From Gigaspora rosea (taxonomy: Eukaryota > Glomeromycota > Glomeromycetes > Diversisporales > Gigasporaceae), in the NCBI GenBank assembly GCA_003550325.1, contig QKWP01000117.1:442006-506005 (forward strand): 64,000 nucleotides of DNA, in the 5' to 3' direction. Positions within the stretch are counted from its first letter, which is position 1. Each line of letters begins with the position of its first letter. The notes below the pieces were generated by a model that worked only from the letters and a program-made list of their open reading frames with translations, had not been told where the DNA came from and did not search any database. Below, in pieces: positions 11,437 to 22,440 of the stretch. The translations under genes and the position numbers were made by a program.

Positions 11437-13520
11437 AAATTTTATATTTCAATGTTCAAATATTCAAAATAGAATATATCAAATCTAAGTATTACAAATA
11501 TAGATTATACAAATATCCTCTTAAATAATCTTTTTGAACCAGATCACAATACTATTACACTAGAATTATCTGTTATAATTGATCTAGAAAATTATGCAAA
11601 CCAAACTACACACAATTTGCAAAAACTACATATACAAATAGATCAAATTGCTAACCAAAACCAACTTAACAATTTCTGGAATAAACTTCAAAAAACTCTT
11701 ATTAAAGCTGCTACCAAACATATTCCTTTTTACATAACTAATACTATTAAAGAAATTAAAGAAACCTTAACATCAAAACAAACTTCTCTTTTCTATATAT
11801 TTAAAGAAATACAATATCTCAACAATCACTTTCCCTTCCCTAACTTTCTCTCACTCTGTAAAAAAATATACTTCACAATACTCTGACTGCCTATTTCAAT
11901 TACCAACACCTACTCTATTACAAATTAAAGAAGAATTTCAACAAATTAAAACTGCCCTTAATATTCAACAACAACAAACTACCTACAAAGAGATTCAACA
12001 AAAAATCAAAAACTGTAACAAATCCTTTCTAGAAACTCCAAAACTTTTCTACAAAAAATTTTTGAAAAATACAATAATATATATATTGATAGACTATCTC
12101 TTGAAAACTCACTCTTTATTGAACATAATGAAATTCTTAATGCAATTCATAATTACTTCACTAAATATTTTAAAGAAAAACCTCTCCAACCAATTTCATC
12201 CTCCTCTGAATTCTACTATCTCTATGAACCACATTCTGAATATAAAGAACACTACAATAACTTATTTCCAAATATCACAAACCAAGAATAGCAAGATGTC
12301 TTAACAAATCTTCCAAACCAAAAAGCAGCAGACCACTCTGAAATCTGCTATGAATATATCAAATATGCTAGTCACAAAGCACAAACACTCTTTAAAAAAT
12401 TCTTTAACAAATGCTTCCAACTTCAAAAAGTTTCTACAGACTGGAAATCTTCTAACATTTTCCTTATTCCAAAAAATCTAATTAGGACTTTACTTTTAAT
12501 CAAGTTCACCCAATTTCTATTATTGAACCTTTAAAAAAAACCTTTACTAAAATCTTTACTTAATGTTCAGATCAAATTATCTCTAATAATTATCTCTTAT
12601 CTAACCTATATTTTGCTGCTTCCTAAAACTCCTCAACTCATCCTATACAAATTCTCCATAATACTATTGAACACTATAAAATACACAACAAAGAAGCCTG
12701 GATTCTTTCCAAAATATATCAAAAGCTTTTGACAAAATCAACATCTCACGACTCAAGATACTTGCAAAAAAATTGATATTCCTAGTTTAGGCATCAATCT
12801 GATTACTGAACTACACTCATCAAATCAAGCAAAAATTATTAATACTCATAGTCTTACCTTCTATATTAATTTCTAGTCTGGAATAGAACAGGAAGAGACC
12901 TATTCTCCTTTACTTTAGAAAATTTATTATAACCCAATTCTTACTTTTATCTATCAAAATACCAAAACTATATACTCAAAATTGGCTTACAATCCCTTCT
13001 TGATATAATTACTAATGCTACTACTAGTAGTATTTCAATCCTACTATTAGCCTACATGGATGATACAACATAGCTTTGTGAAAGCCCTACTACTATACAA
13101 AATATTCTTAATGACATATCTGAACTTTACAAAATTAATAATATAGAAGTTAACCCTTCAAATCTGATTTACTTCATATTCGATCTAAATCTTACAAATC
13201 CCAAACAACACCTCTTTTATTTAATAATCAACCTATCCTACCCTGAAAACCTAATGATGTCATTAGATAATTAGGTATTTATCTTGATGGAAATAGTTTA
13301 ACCAATGCTATTATTAACAAAATTGAAAACTTTATTTATCTAATAAAATACAAAAAACTTACACTTTTACAAATTTCATCTCTTTTTAATCTTATACTCC
13401 AACTTTCTATTGATTACCTTCTACAAATATGCATTATTCACAATAACCTTCAAACCAAACTATCCTACCTTTTTACTATTCAAACCAAAAAAATGCTTTC
13501 TATTGCCAAAAATACTAACA
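11437..13520 (+). pseudogene. LINE reverse transcriptase segment
   Basis: Resumes the LINE after the first TIR element. Near 11540 EPDHN corresponds to the SDHN end of the endonuclease domain. About 12300-12480 reads LPNQKAADHSEICYEYIKYA and later DWKSSNIFLIPK, the conserved blocks upstream of the RT core (lp-x-KA-x-G-x-D, W-x-x-s-x-I-x-x-IPK). The catalytic YMDD box is intact at 13053-13064 (AYMDDTT). The LGIYLD block of the thumb region follows near 13271. The usual QGD of the RT is present as QEE near 12885. Many stops (for example TAG after NITNQE at about 12291) and frameshifts show it is dead. Confidence 0.8.
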
Positions 13521-13526
13521 ATATAT

Positions 13527-15391
13527 ATCAGAAAATTTTATGTATAGATATTAATTGATATATAACAGTTAATCATTTTATATCGATTAAAAAATATCGA
13601 TATGTATCAATTAACTGGTTAAAAATCGATATATATCTTAATCGATATATATCATGTTTATATTAAATTGTTATATATCTACAAATCGATTATAATCGTA
13701 ATTATTTGAAACGATATATAAAAATTAACAGATTTTTAACCCATCATGAATAAAAAAAAACAGAGTTCAAAATCTCTTAAGCCCATTTGATCTGTAAGCT
13801 ACTATAGATCACAAAAATATAAAAATATATTCTACAAAATATGTGAAAAAACTTAAAAAAAAGGCCGGTTCGACCTATTTTTACCCCTCTTCCTTTCACC
13901 CTTTTACCCCTCTCTTCTTTTTACCCTCTCTCCCTTTTACCCCTCTTTTTCTTTTATCCCTTTCTCCCTTTTTATTTTTAATATTTTGAATACTTTCGAA
14001 ATATTTTAGGACGATCTGTAACCTGGATCATATTAAGGACGCGCTTGACTAATTTTTTCGAAATGTTTTAATGATATTTGATGATTGTACTACAAGATTA
14101 GATTAGAACTTTGTTCATTTTTTTTTGTTATAATTTCGATCTTATATCAACTTTACATTGTTTTTTTCATTTTCCTTTTGTTTTTTTTTAGTTTTGTTTT
14201 ATTTTCTTTAGTTTTGTTTTGTTTTTTTTATTTATATTTTTTTTTATTTTTTAATTTTTTTTACTTTATTTTTACACTTTACCACTAGCACTTTGCAAGA
14301 TTTTCTGGCACTTTGCGCAAACCAACTCGGCCTTTCGACACTTTGCAAGAACACATAACACCTTTCCCATTAATTTTGAAAGTTCAAAAACGCAAGTTTT
14401 CGCAAGTTTTTGCAAGTTTTTGCAAGGTTTCATTTTATTTATTCTTCGTTTCATGTTTTTTGTTTTTGTTTTTATTTTTATTAATTTATTTTATTCTGGC
14501 ACTTTGCGAAAACCTTCGACAATTTCTGAATTGCAAAACACGAACTCGAAATGAAGATTTGGGGCTTTGTTTATTTTTTTATTTAGTTTGCTTACATTTT
14601 TGTTTTTTGTTTGTTTTCTTATATTTATTCTTTACTTCTTTCAGAACTTTGCAAGAAAATGGCTTAACTTTTCCGGCACTTTACAAGAACACCATTTCTA
14701 ACATCTCTGGCACTTTGCAAGAAGTCATGAATATAGACGAATATGATCGAATATAAGCAAATATGAGCGAAATATAATAGTTTATTTTTTTCAGGTTTGT
14801 TTTTTTTTGTTATTTTTTCAGTTTGTTTTTTGTTTGTTTTTTTACTTATTTTTTAATTTTATTTTATTTTATTTATTCTTTACTTCTTTTGGAACTTTGC
14901 AAGAAAATGACCTATCTTTTTGGCACTTTGCAAGAAGTAGCGAATATAAGTGTATATAAGCAAATATGAATGAATATAAGCAAATATGAGCGAATATAAG
15001 GATTTATTTTTTTGTTTTCATTTTTTTATTTTTTTTTGGTTTCCTTTTTTTTTGGATTTATTTTTTTTTGGCATTTTTTTATAATAATACATAATAAAAT
15101 ATGTAATATTTTAAAATATAATAATAATAAATAAAAAAAAATAAAATTTTATATTAAAAAATTGCGAAAACTTGTGAAAACCTGTAAAACGTTTAAAAAT
15201 TTGCAAAAAGCATGATTATGTGAATATAATAATTATTAATTGATATCATATCAGATATATATCGATTATTATCTATGTCAGATATATATTGATTACTATT
15301 ACTATCGATAGTAATTGACAGGGGTGATGAGTATTGGTATATATCTAACCAGTTAGTAATCGATATATATCTATATATAAAATTTGCCGAT
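13527..15391. mobile_element. TIR element 2, 1.87 kb, same family as 8870-11398
   Basis: Ends ATCAGAAAATTTTATGTATA and, read inward from the right, ATCGGCAAATTTTATATATA match element 1, as do the GATATATATCG blocks, the CT-rich tract (13883-13970) and the ACTTTGCAAG array. Here the array is longer, with about a dozen copies of CACTTTGCAAGAA-like words between 14286 and 14937, followed by repeats of GAATATAAGCAAATATGAGC (14726-15000). Open frames in the T-rich tract are low-complexity artefacts. Inserted in the LINE between the RT and its C-terminal part. Confidence 0.7.
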
Positions 15392-17260
15392 GTAGTTCTT
15401 ACTAATTCTATAACATTAAATTTACCAACTCTTAACAATTTGATTCAAAAAACAAGTGCTGCTAATGTTAAACATATCTTTAATTTTAGTTCAACTCTTA
15501 AAAATATTGGTCTTACACGTATTAAATCATGGCTAGTCAAAGTATGGTCTTCCAATCTTATCCAAAACCAACTCATCTCCTATATTCATAAAACTAAACA
15601 ATAGGGTTCCACAATTTGATTTGATCTTCAAATATTTGAATCAAATATTTGATCAAATTCAAATTCAAATTTGACTATATTTGATTTGATAAATTCAAAT
15701 CTGGCCAAATTTGATTTGATTTGACAAATATTTGATTTGATTTGAAAATTACTATTAAAAATTCAAATTCAAATCAAATTCAAATCCAAATATTTGAATC
15801 AAATCAAATTCAAATCAGGGACAATTTGATTTGATCAAATTCAAATTGACCCAATATTTGATTTGATTTGGATTTGAGGAACCCTACAAAACAATATTGT
15901 ATTATCAAATCTTTCACTTAATTCCTACCTTCTAGATTTCTTTTCTAATCTACATCTAATCTATAATATACTCTCTTCAAAACTACAAACCTCTATAATC
16001 AATAGTTTGAGAAATAATCAGTTATTATTTATTGAACTAATTACTACTGCAAACAATAAATACATTCTTTCATGGACTTGCATACTAACAAACCTACTAA
16101 TAGTCATCAACCTTTATAGTTTTCTAATATTCTTGATTTTATACAAGAGAAAACGATCATAACTAATTAGCCTTATCTCCACTTACCATCAATTAACTCT
16201 TTCATTAATACAATATATCTTCTTTCTCCTTTATTATCTTCTAATCCCTTTTTACTTACACAAATACACTATAACTCTAACAATAATAGCTTCTTATTAT
16301 ATCAAACCTCTCTATCAAAAACTGCAATATATAATATAAAACCTTCAGACTTAGGCTTTATACAACTACTACCCAATACCTTTCTTTTTTCAAATACCTT
16401 CTTATCATTTAATCTACTCTATAACCAAATTAGTATATCTAATAATCCAATATATATTCAAATAGATTACAAAGAAATTTTTGTTCTAATCCATATATTC
16501 AACCTTACCAATACCACAACTTCTTCTCATTCTATACCACAAATTTATATTCCTACACAAGAAATACAACTCATCATATAACCAATCATACTACCTATCA
16601 ATATTAACTTACTAGCCTTCTATCACTTATTCAAAATTTTAGTTCACAGGAACTGCACTTATGCACTAATGCCTCAATACAAAACATACAATTATCAAAT
16701 ATCAAAACTGGGTTTGGCTGGATCTGTGAAATAACATTTCTATTAAATTTAATGCAGCAACTACCTCATATTCTGATACAACATGAACTAAACTTGAAGC
16801 AATTATTTCTTTTCTTCTTGCAACTCCTAATAATAGCCATTTAAATATCCATTTAGTTAACAATACTGCAATCAAAAATCTAAAACAAATACACTTCTCC
16901 AAACCTATACAAAACAAAAATTGGGATATTATATCCATTATTAATCAAATTAAATCTATTAAAAACATTTTATTCACTCTACACAAAGTCAAATTACATC
17001 TTAACTCATTCTACAATTAAGCAAACTTACTTGCAAAACGTGGAACTAATTAACCAATACTTAAAGTTACTCATAATGTTCTAAATTTACCAATTTATTT
17101 TCAATAGCATACTTATTTTATTCTTTTCAAAATATGAACCTTTATCAAAAATATATATACTATACAAAAACTATATTCCTGGTCTACCCTCAAAAATTTA
17201 AAAGTATATCTAAAATTAATTGGGCACTGTTAACTATATAATATAATTAATACTATAATA
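15392..17260 (+). pseudogene. LINE C-terminal segment with RNase H-like domain
   Basis: The first part (15392-15601) continues the LINE with an uninterrupted Leu/Ile/Asn-rich frame, then the MITE at 15602-15886 interrupts it. RNase H features appear at 16640-17110: TNASIQN then GFGWIC (family: TDGS ... GxGW), KLEAIISFLLA (the catalytic Glu block), LVNNTAIKNL (family: tDSqaai) and HKVKLHLNSFYN followed by ANLLAKRG (family: H-x-G-x-x-N-E-x-AD-x-LAK). All three expected catalytic Asp positions read as Asn. Several stops and at least one frame change show the domain is inactive. Confidence 0.75.
15602..15886. mobile_element. hAT-type MITE, 285 bp, CAAATTTGATTTGAT repeats
   Basis: Ends TAGGGTTCCACAATTTGATT and, read inward from the right, TAGGGTTCCTCAAATCCAAA are inverted repeats. 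The interior is almost entirely the words TTTGATTTGA and TCAAATCAAA in alternating orientation. Flanking octamers CTAAACAA (15594-15601) and CAAAACAA (15887-15894) match at 7 of 8 positions, consistent with a hAT target duplication. It interrupts the C-terminal part of the LINE. Confidence 0.8.
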
Positions 17261-17296
17261 AATTAGTTTTTAAAGAAGTTAAACCTTATTATTATT

Positions 17297-17738
17297 ATTA
17301 TTTTTTTTTTGTTCTTTGACGGTCTCGCTAGTGCTTATCTAGGTTAATTACATAATTTAAATCTACAAAGAGTAAAAACTATCTAACTTGTCTACCTATT
17401 ATATAAGTCTAACCTTATTTGGCTGCTTTAAGGAGTGCCCAAATATGACCTGTCGCACCAACTTCTAGAAGTTGGGTCTCAACATCAAAAAACTGTCAAG
17501 AACTATACCAGTAGGGTTTCCTATTGGTCTTAATAAAATTCTCCATTGCAACATTTGTTGTCTGGCTCATATTTAACAATGAGACTACGCTTTTTTCTTC
17601 TTCTGGCTCCTTATTGAGCTGAAATTTTCTTGATTTGAATGGGAGCTTGGCCCTACTCTTTTACCTTTATTATTCTCCTTATGTGCCCTCATGATTGCTA
17701 CTCTATTAGTAGACCTAGGTTGTTTTGGTTGTTTTAAA
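17297..17738 (-). mobile_element. tRNA-related SINE, 442 bp, inserted in LINE 3' end
   Basis: Bounded by a perfect 17-bp direct repeat TAAACCTTATTATTATT (17280-17296 and 17739-17755), the mark of target-primed retroposition. The left side begins with a T-run, so the A-tail is at the left and the element is on the minus strand. The head at the right end is weakly tRNA-like (AGGTCTACTAATAGAGTAGC for the A-box region, CCATTCAAATC for the B box). The body aligns with the SINE at 57090-57592 (ACCTGTCGCACCAACTTC versus ATCTGTCACACTAACTGC). The small open frame inside is incidental. Confidence 0.75.
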
Positions 17739-17838
17739 TAAACCTTATTATTATTGTGGGCTAAATATATTGTTGATTTTTTTGAAATAAAAATAAACCA
17801 ATTGAAACATAATAATAATATCAATAAATTGAATTAAT

Positions 17839-18152
17839 TTAGCATTCACTAGTAGTGAAATTCACTAGTATCTATGCATAATTATATATAGCAAAACAAA
17901 TAAATACTATATTTCTTATTGTTAGAATAAGAGTTAGAGTTAATATTAGATTTGGAAAAGGATATATTATATAGTAAAATTTTATAAAGAATTTTTTTTT
18001 TGTATAAAAAAAAGTAGTTTCATAGAGTAAATTTTTAGTTAGAAGGTATTTTTTAAAAAATTTTTATTTTTGTTATACAAAATTGTTTTGCATGTTACAC
18101 CTGATCTTCAATTCTAATTGGGTTGGTGAAATTCACCACTGGTGAGCATTAA
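17839..18152. mobile_element. Palindrome-tipped MITE, copy B, 314 bp
   Basis: Tips: TTAGCATTCACTAGTAGTG (left) and TTAATGCTCACCAGTGGTG (read inward from the right), each containing a palindrome of the type CACYAGTRGTG. The core shares TATAGTAAAATTTT, a T-run, AGTAGTTTCATAGAG, TTAGTTAGAAGGTATTTTTT and ATGTTACACCTGATCTT with copies A, C, D and E. It lies directly after the LINE 3' end. No coding capacity. Confidence 0.75.
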
Positions 18153-18395
18153 GATTATTCTAATAAATTATCACTTTATAAAATTTAAAATTTATCATAA
18201 TTTGGTCAAGTTATAGAAAATAAAAAATTTTTTGCATAGTATAATCTGGTAGGTAAAAGTTTAGGTAAATTTTAAAATTTTTATTTGTAGTATGTATAAA
18301 AGTGGGTATAAAATCTAAAAATTTTTGGGGTAGATTTTTTCAAATCTTATAATCGTATTGCATACCACATAATATATAATTGTCCGGGTCCTGTT
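18153..18395. other. AT-rich spacer
   Basis: No gene or repeat structure recognised between the palindrome-tipped MITE and the minisatellite. Confidence 0.4.
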
Positions 18396-18882
18396 AGGCT
18401 CCGCGGCTGTAATAGCAGTGCCAAGGACCTCATGTTATGATCAATCTCACTGCTGCAATAGTAGTACAAGGATATCATGTTTTTATTAGGCATCGCAACT
18501 GCGATATCAGTGCAAGGACCTTATGTTATGATCAGGCTCCACGGCTACAGTAGTAGTGCAAGGACCTCATGTTTTGATTAGGGTCCACAGCTGAAATAGC
18601 AGCGCAAGGACCTCATATTGTAAATAGGCTCCGCGGCTACAGTAGTAGTGCAAGAACCTTATGTTTTGATTAGGCACCGCAGGTGCAATATCAGTGCAAG
18701 GGCCTCATATTATGATCAGACTTCACGAATAGCAGTACAAGGATCTCTAGTTTTTATTAGGCTCTGTGGCTGTGATAGCAGTGCAAGGACCTCATGTTAG
18801 GATCAGGCTCCACGCCTACAGTGTAGTGCAAGGACCTCATATTTGGATTAGGATCAGCGGCTGCAATAGCAGTGCAAGGACT
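18396..18882 (+). repeat. 46-bp minisatellite, about 11 units
   Basis: Units start at about 18396, 18442, 18488, 18534, 18580, 18626, 18672, 18719, 18759, 18805 and 18850, a regular 46-bp step with one shortened unit. The consensus begins AGGCTCCGCGGCTGCAATAG and continues CAGTGCAAGGACCTCATGTT. Units differ by roughly 10-25%, so the array is not recent. It is distinctly more GC-rich than its surroundings. No in-frame coding array is evident. Confidence 0.9.
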
Positions 18883-19302
18883 TATGGGTAAGTAATGACA
18901 TTCACGCTATACATAATGCAATTAATTTAACCGATTCTCTTTGCGGCTATGAGATCTTTTCTTGGCATTCTTAGGATGGAATAGTTTGTTTCTTAGTGTA
19001 ATTTGCATAAAAGCATATGGTTGATTTGGTTGAAAATATTTAGGATCTAGTTATCCTACTATGTATTATAGAGCTGGTAAAATGATAGCGGTCGGAATCC
19101 CAATATGTTTTTCCTCGTACTGTAAATAAAGTCATATGATTGAGCAATAATAATTTTGACTGCAGATCTCACGAACAAAGGCAACACAGGCTACAAAATT
19201 TGAACATTTAATCCAAAAATCGATCTAGTTCGCATACGCATTTAGTTATTACACCGCATTTTCATATACGGCAAGATGAACAGGCAAAATTGAATATCTC
19301 TA
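18883..19302. other. Non-coding stretch of more balanced composition
   Basis: This stretch is less AT-rich than its neighbours (for example around 19100-19300) but holds no long open frame, domain or repeat that I recognise. Confidence 0.4.
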
Positions 19303-20040
19303 AATACGACAGGGGCTACCCTAGTAAAATTTTGAGATATTGACTTTTTCTTTTTTTAAAATTTATAAAATTTATTTAAATTTTATAATATACAGTATAA
19401 TGGTTACATAATTATATATGTAAAATTTATTAATATATAACATTTATATAAAATTTTTATCTAAATTTTACGATAAACAGTGCCGAATAGCAAAAACTAT
19501 CCAATTTTTTTAAAGGCGCCAAATTTTGAATTATATATAAACTTTAAGCCCTAATGATTTTTAATTTTATAACAAAAATAAAAATCTATTCTAACAAAAT
19601 TGTAGTCTAGACTAAAAGCAACAAATCTGTAAGACAGATTTTTTTTTAAAAAATTAATTGTTTTTGAGATAAGCATTTTTATATTTTATATATAAAAAGT
19701 GGATGGTTTTTGCTGTCCGGTACTGTATAGCATTTTATATAATATTTTTATTTAAATTTTACAATATATGAAAGTTATATAGTTATAATATCAGATATAT
19801 AAAATGCATTAATATATTAAATTTATATAAAAAATTTTTTTAATAATAATACATAAAATATTACATTTACATAATACTTTTTTATAATTTTTTTATCGAA
19901 GTTTAAATAGATTTTACATAAATTCTATATTAAATAATATATAAAAATTAATATATATAATTTTTATATAGTAGTCTATATAATATTTATGTAAGGTTTA
20001 GATTTATGTAGATTTTATAATAATGAAGTTCTATACCACT
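19303..20040 (+). repeat. AT-rich dispersed repeat, direct copy
   Basis: Starts with ACAGGGGCTACCCTAGTAAA and runs through AATTTATATAAAATTTTTAT-type sequence to TAGATTTTATAATAATGAAG. The same order, reverse complemented, is recognisable between 33560 and 31080, where later elements have split it. A MITE (19477-19725) interrupts this copy. No coding potential. Confidence 0.55.
19477..19725. mobile_element. MITE, ~249 bp, TA target
   Basis: ACAGTGCCGAATAGCAAAAA at the left and, read inward from the right, ACAGTACCGGACAGCAAAAA are inverted ends, continuing ACTATCCAATTTT / ACCATCCACTTTT. TA lies just outside, as for Tc1/mariner targets. It sits inside the AT-rich repeat of 19303-20040. Confidence 0.7.
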
Positions 20041-20329
20041 GACGTTAATTTCATTTTCGGATTAAATTAAATGATTCACTTGTATTCATATTTTTTAAAA
20101 CTTGTCAACATTCACCGCAATTATAATTCCTGTTCTCATAGTTAACAAGAGATGAGTGAAGATAAACTTCTGGCATACCTATTTGCGAATCCGGGATCTT
20201 TTATGACACAAAATTACTACTTGTCATACACAGTAATTATATTTACGTCTTTTCCTATCATTGGATCGGTGCGCCAAATAAGATCATAACCATTGATCGA
20301 CCATTGCAGCATTGAACATTTATTGGTGC

Positions 20330-20501
20330 TAGTGATGCAGGCGAATCGTCCCATTATTTTCCGCAATTTTCCGTAATTTTTCATAATTATCTCTGTAATA
20401 TGTAATATTTATAGTAAGTTATGGTATTTTTGCCGCAATTTTATTATGATACGACAAGCTACAAAGTTACGATAAATTACGGAAATTTGCCTGCACCTCT
20501 A
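20330..20501. mobile_element. hAT-type MITE, 172 bp
   Basis: Ends TAGTGATGCAGGCGAAT and, read inward from the right, TAGAGGTGCAGGCAAAT are inverted repeats. The flanking octamers ATTGGTGC (20322-20329) and AATGGTGC (20502-20509) match at 7 of 8. The TAGTGATGC tip resembles that of the MITE at 27712. The interior repeats CCGCAATTTTCCGTAATTTT-like words. GGTGCGCCAAATA..ATCATAAC occurs on both sides (about 20269 and 20506). Confidence 0.7.
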
Positions 20502-20509
20502 AATGGTGC

Positions 20510-21977
20510 GCCAAATATAATCATAACTTGTTCTCATGACCCTATAAAAAGTCAATCCGTGTTTTATATCCATGGTTTTCCATAAATATCGCATATTCAC
20601 GGAATTTACAACCTTAAATCATGGAGGTTATTCGGCCTGTCTAGATTTGTCGATCATATTGCAGATTCATAAAACATATGGAAAATATTCGGAAAAAAAT
20701 TTTTACAGAGAACTTATTCTACCAAATTTTCTTATAATACCGGTATTTCATCACGACACCATTCATAGCATCTCAGTTAATTTTGTTTGTACCCTAAAAT
20801 TTAGTGGGTATTTGCCGATTGTTTGAGTTATATTTTTTATCTGAAAAGTTATATCGAGATTAGTACAGCTTAATGTGCTAGGTTAATTTATTGATGTAAT
20901 CGGTTAACGCGAGTTCAATAAGTAATTTTTTAAATTTAGGATACTTTTTAGTGGAGTACACATCAATTGACTGTCTGATATTTAACAAAAGAATAATAGC
21001 GTAAGTGGTGATCTTTTATCAGATTTTATCAGTTTTAAAAAAAAAAGGTCAAAAAAAATATTAGTCCAGGTGAAATAAAAAAAAAATTAATAAAAAAGTA
21101 TCCGTATTTTTAAGGTATCTGATTCTATAAAAAGATTATTTAAACTTGGTAGTCCTTAATATTTATAATGTTTTATGTTTATCAATTTATCAGAGTACTA
21201 GGCCCTAATACGTTCTTATCCAGTTATAAAAGGAATCTGGCGCAACCTTTTGGAATTACTGCATTTATACATGGCATAGTGTTATATATCAAATTATTAT
21301 TATCCCTTGTGAAAATTAAATTGGAATTTAATATAAAGTCCCATGATTTATTCAAATTGTAATCCCCGTCCATTGATAAAATATAGCTAAGCTGAACTGT
21401 AGATTAGTAAACTAGGTAAATAAATGGCTACTGTTTTAATGTTTTATTATCCATTTAAATCAAATATATACATGAACATCATATATTTTTCTTTCTATTA
21501 CTGATAACTCAAGTCACTAACTCACTAATAATTCTCTGAATAAAGTATTTATTATTCAAAATATATATGTAGTATCATGCAACATGAATATTGCTAATTT
21601 TACATAACCACATCACCACTCAGATTACCAAAACTATCTATATTAATCAGTTTGGAACGATTTAATATTATTGAGAGAATGATAATTTATTACTCTTTGC
21701 AAAATTCTGTGAATCCCAATCATTTAAATATCTTGACGCAAATTAAAAATCGTTTACTATTTACAAGGGTATCGTAAGCTTTCAGTACTCTAGGGTGCTA
21801 AAAAACTTACACTCACTAGAAATTGGTAATCGTAAATGATTTCTGATTTGCGTTCATGATATAAAAAATGATCAGGGGTCACGGAATTTTGCAGAGTAAA
21901 AAACTGGTGTTTTTCATAGTTTTCCTTTATTCAAATGGAATATTTGTGAAATATTGGAGACATTGGAAGCTTCAAGC
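20510..21977. other. Unassigned region
   Basis: Contains short open frames at 20572-20826 (84 codons) and 21168-21362 (64 codons, Leu/Ile/Phe-rich) on the + strand. Neither shows a recognisable domain, splice context or neighbours that would support a gene. The rest is AT-rich with no repeat structure that I can define. Confidence 0.4.
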
Positions 21978-22090
21978 TAGTGTTTCGATCAGTAATCCGC
22001 TAATTCGAACGGATCCGATGATTCGGATTGAATACGGATATCCGTATCCGTTAATTTTAACCGGATTAAGGATAAGGATTATCTTCTTTT
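21978..22090. mobile_element. Remnant hAT terminus related to the element at 23661
   Basis: TAGTGTTTCGATC at 21978 resembles the terminus TAGTGTTCCGCACGGATC of the hAT element starting at 23661. It is followed by the same type of subterminal words (CGGATCCGATGATTCGGATT, ACGGATATCCGTATCCG). No opposite end could be found, so this is probably a solo or truncated end. Confidence 0.5.
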
Positions 22091-22111
22091 GTTATAAAGA
22101 AAATAAACACG

Positions 22112-22312
22112 ATACTGGATGTTTCGCATCCAATAACAGCGCATCTGACTTTGAATTTAATGCGCTCGCAACCTGAGCCCCTTCGTGGCCAGGTTAGCAC
22201 ATTAAATTCAAAGCCAGATGTTTTTTTAATTTTCATGTAAAAACGATCGCCCTGTGATCCTTCGGGTCTTTCGCCTGCCAAATAAAACCGTTATTGATTG
22301 CTACGCATCCAT
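22112..22312. mobile_element. Hairpin-rich MITE, ~200 bp
   Basis: The ends TGGATGTTTCGCATCCAATAAC and its inverse GTTATTGATTGCTACGCATCCA pair. Inside is a second stem, CATCTGACTTTGAATTTAAT with ATTAAATTCAAAGCCAGATG (22142-22222), topped by small GC-rich stems such as CCTTCGTGGCCAGG. The GC content is clearly higher than in the flanks. Open frames on both strands here are by-products of the stems. Confidence 0.6.
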
Positions 22313-22329
22313 AACTATAATAAAATTAA

Positions 22330-22440
22330 TATTTTAATAAATTAATTTTCGAAGGTTAAAGCCTCATTATTATTGTGGACTAAATCATATTGTTGATTCT
22401 TTTGAAATAAAATAAAACAATCAACACATAATAAATAAAT
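22330..22440 (+). mobile_element. LINE 3' end fragment
   Basis: TAAATTAATTTTCGAAGGTTAAAGCCTCATTATTATTGTGG and the following TTGTTGATTCTTTTGAAATA match the 3' end of the LINE ending at 17822 (17262-17296 joined to 17756-17822). This is a second, 5'-truncated copy and it shows what that LINE end looked like without the SINE. Confidence 0.65.

Larger units (their letters stand above)
7579..17822 (+). mobile_element. Ancient LINE retrotransposon, interrupted by later insertions
   Basis: Three coding relics on the same strand and in the expected order form one non-LTR retrotransposon: an AP-type endonuclease (7579-8866), a reverse transcriptase (11437-13520) and an RNase H-like domain (16600-17110). 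The 3' end can be placed near 17822 because its sequence from 17255 through 17822, minus the SINE, recurs at about 22330-22440. Insertions inside it, in order: TIR element 8870-11398 (with a MITE), TIR element 13527-15391, hAT-type MITE 15602-15886, and SINE 17297-17738. The 5' limit is not resolved. Confidence 0.8.

Noticed and set aside
9297..14756. Phe/Ser-rich frames of 66-147 codons in T-rich DNA
   Set aside because: They fall in the CT- and T-rich tracts and the ACTTTGCAAG arrays of the two TIR elements; composition explains them.
18396..18882. CRISPR array
   Set aside because: The repeat unit is 46 bp head-to-tail with no unique spacers, and the context is eukaryotic.
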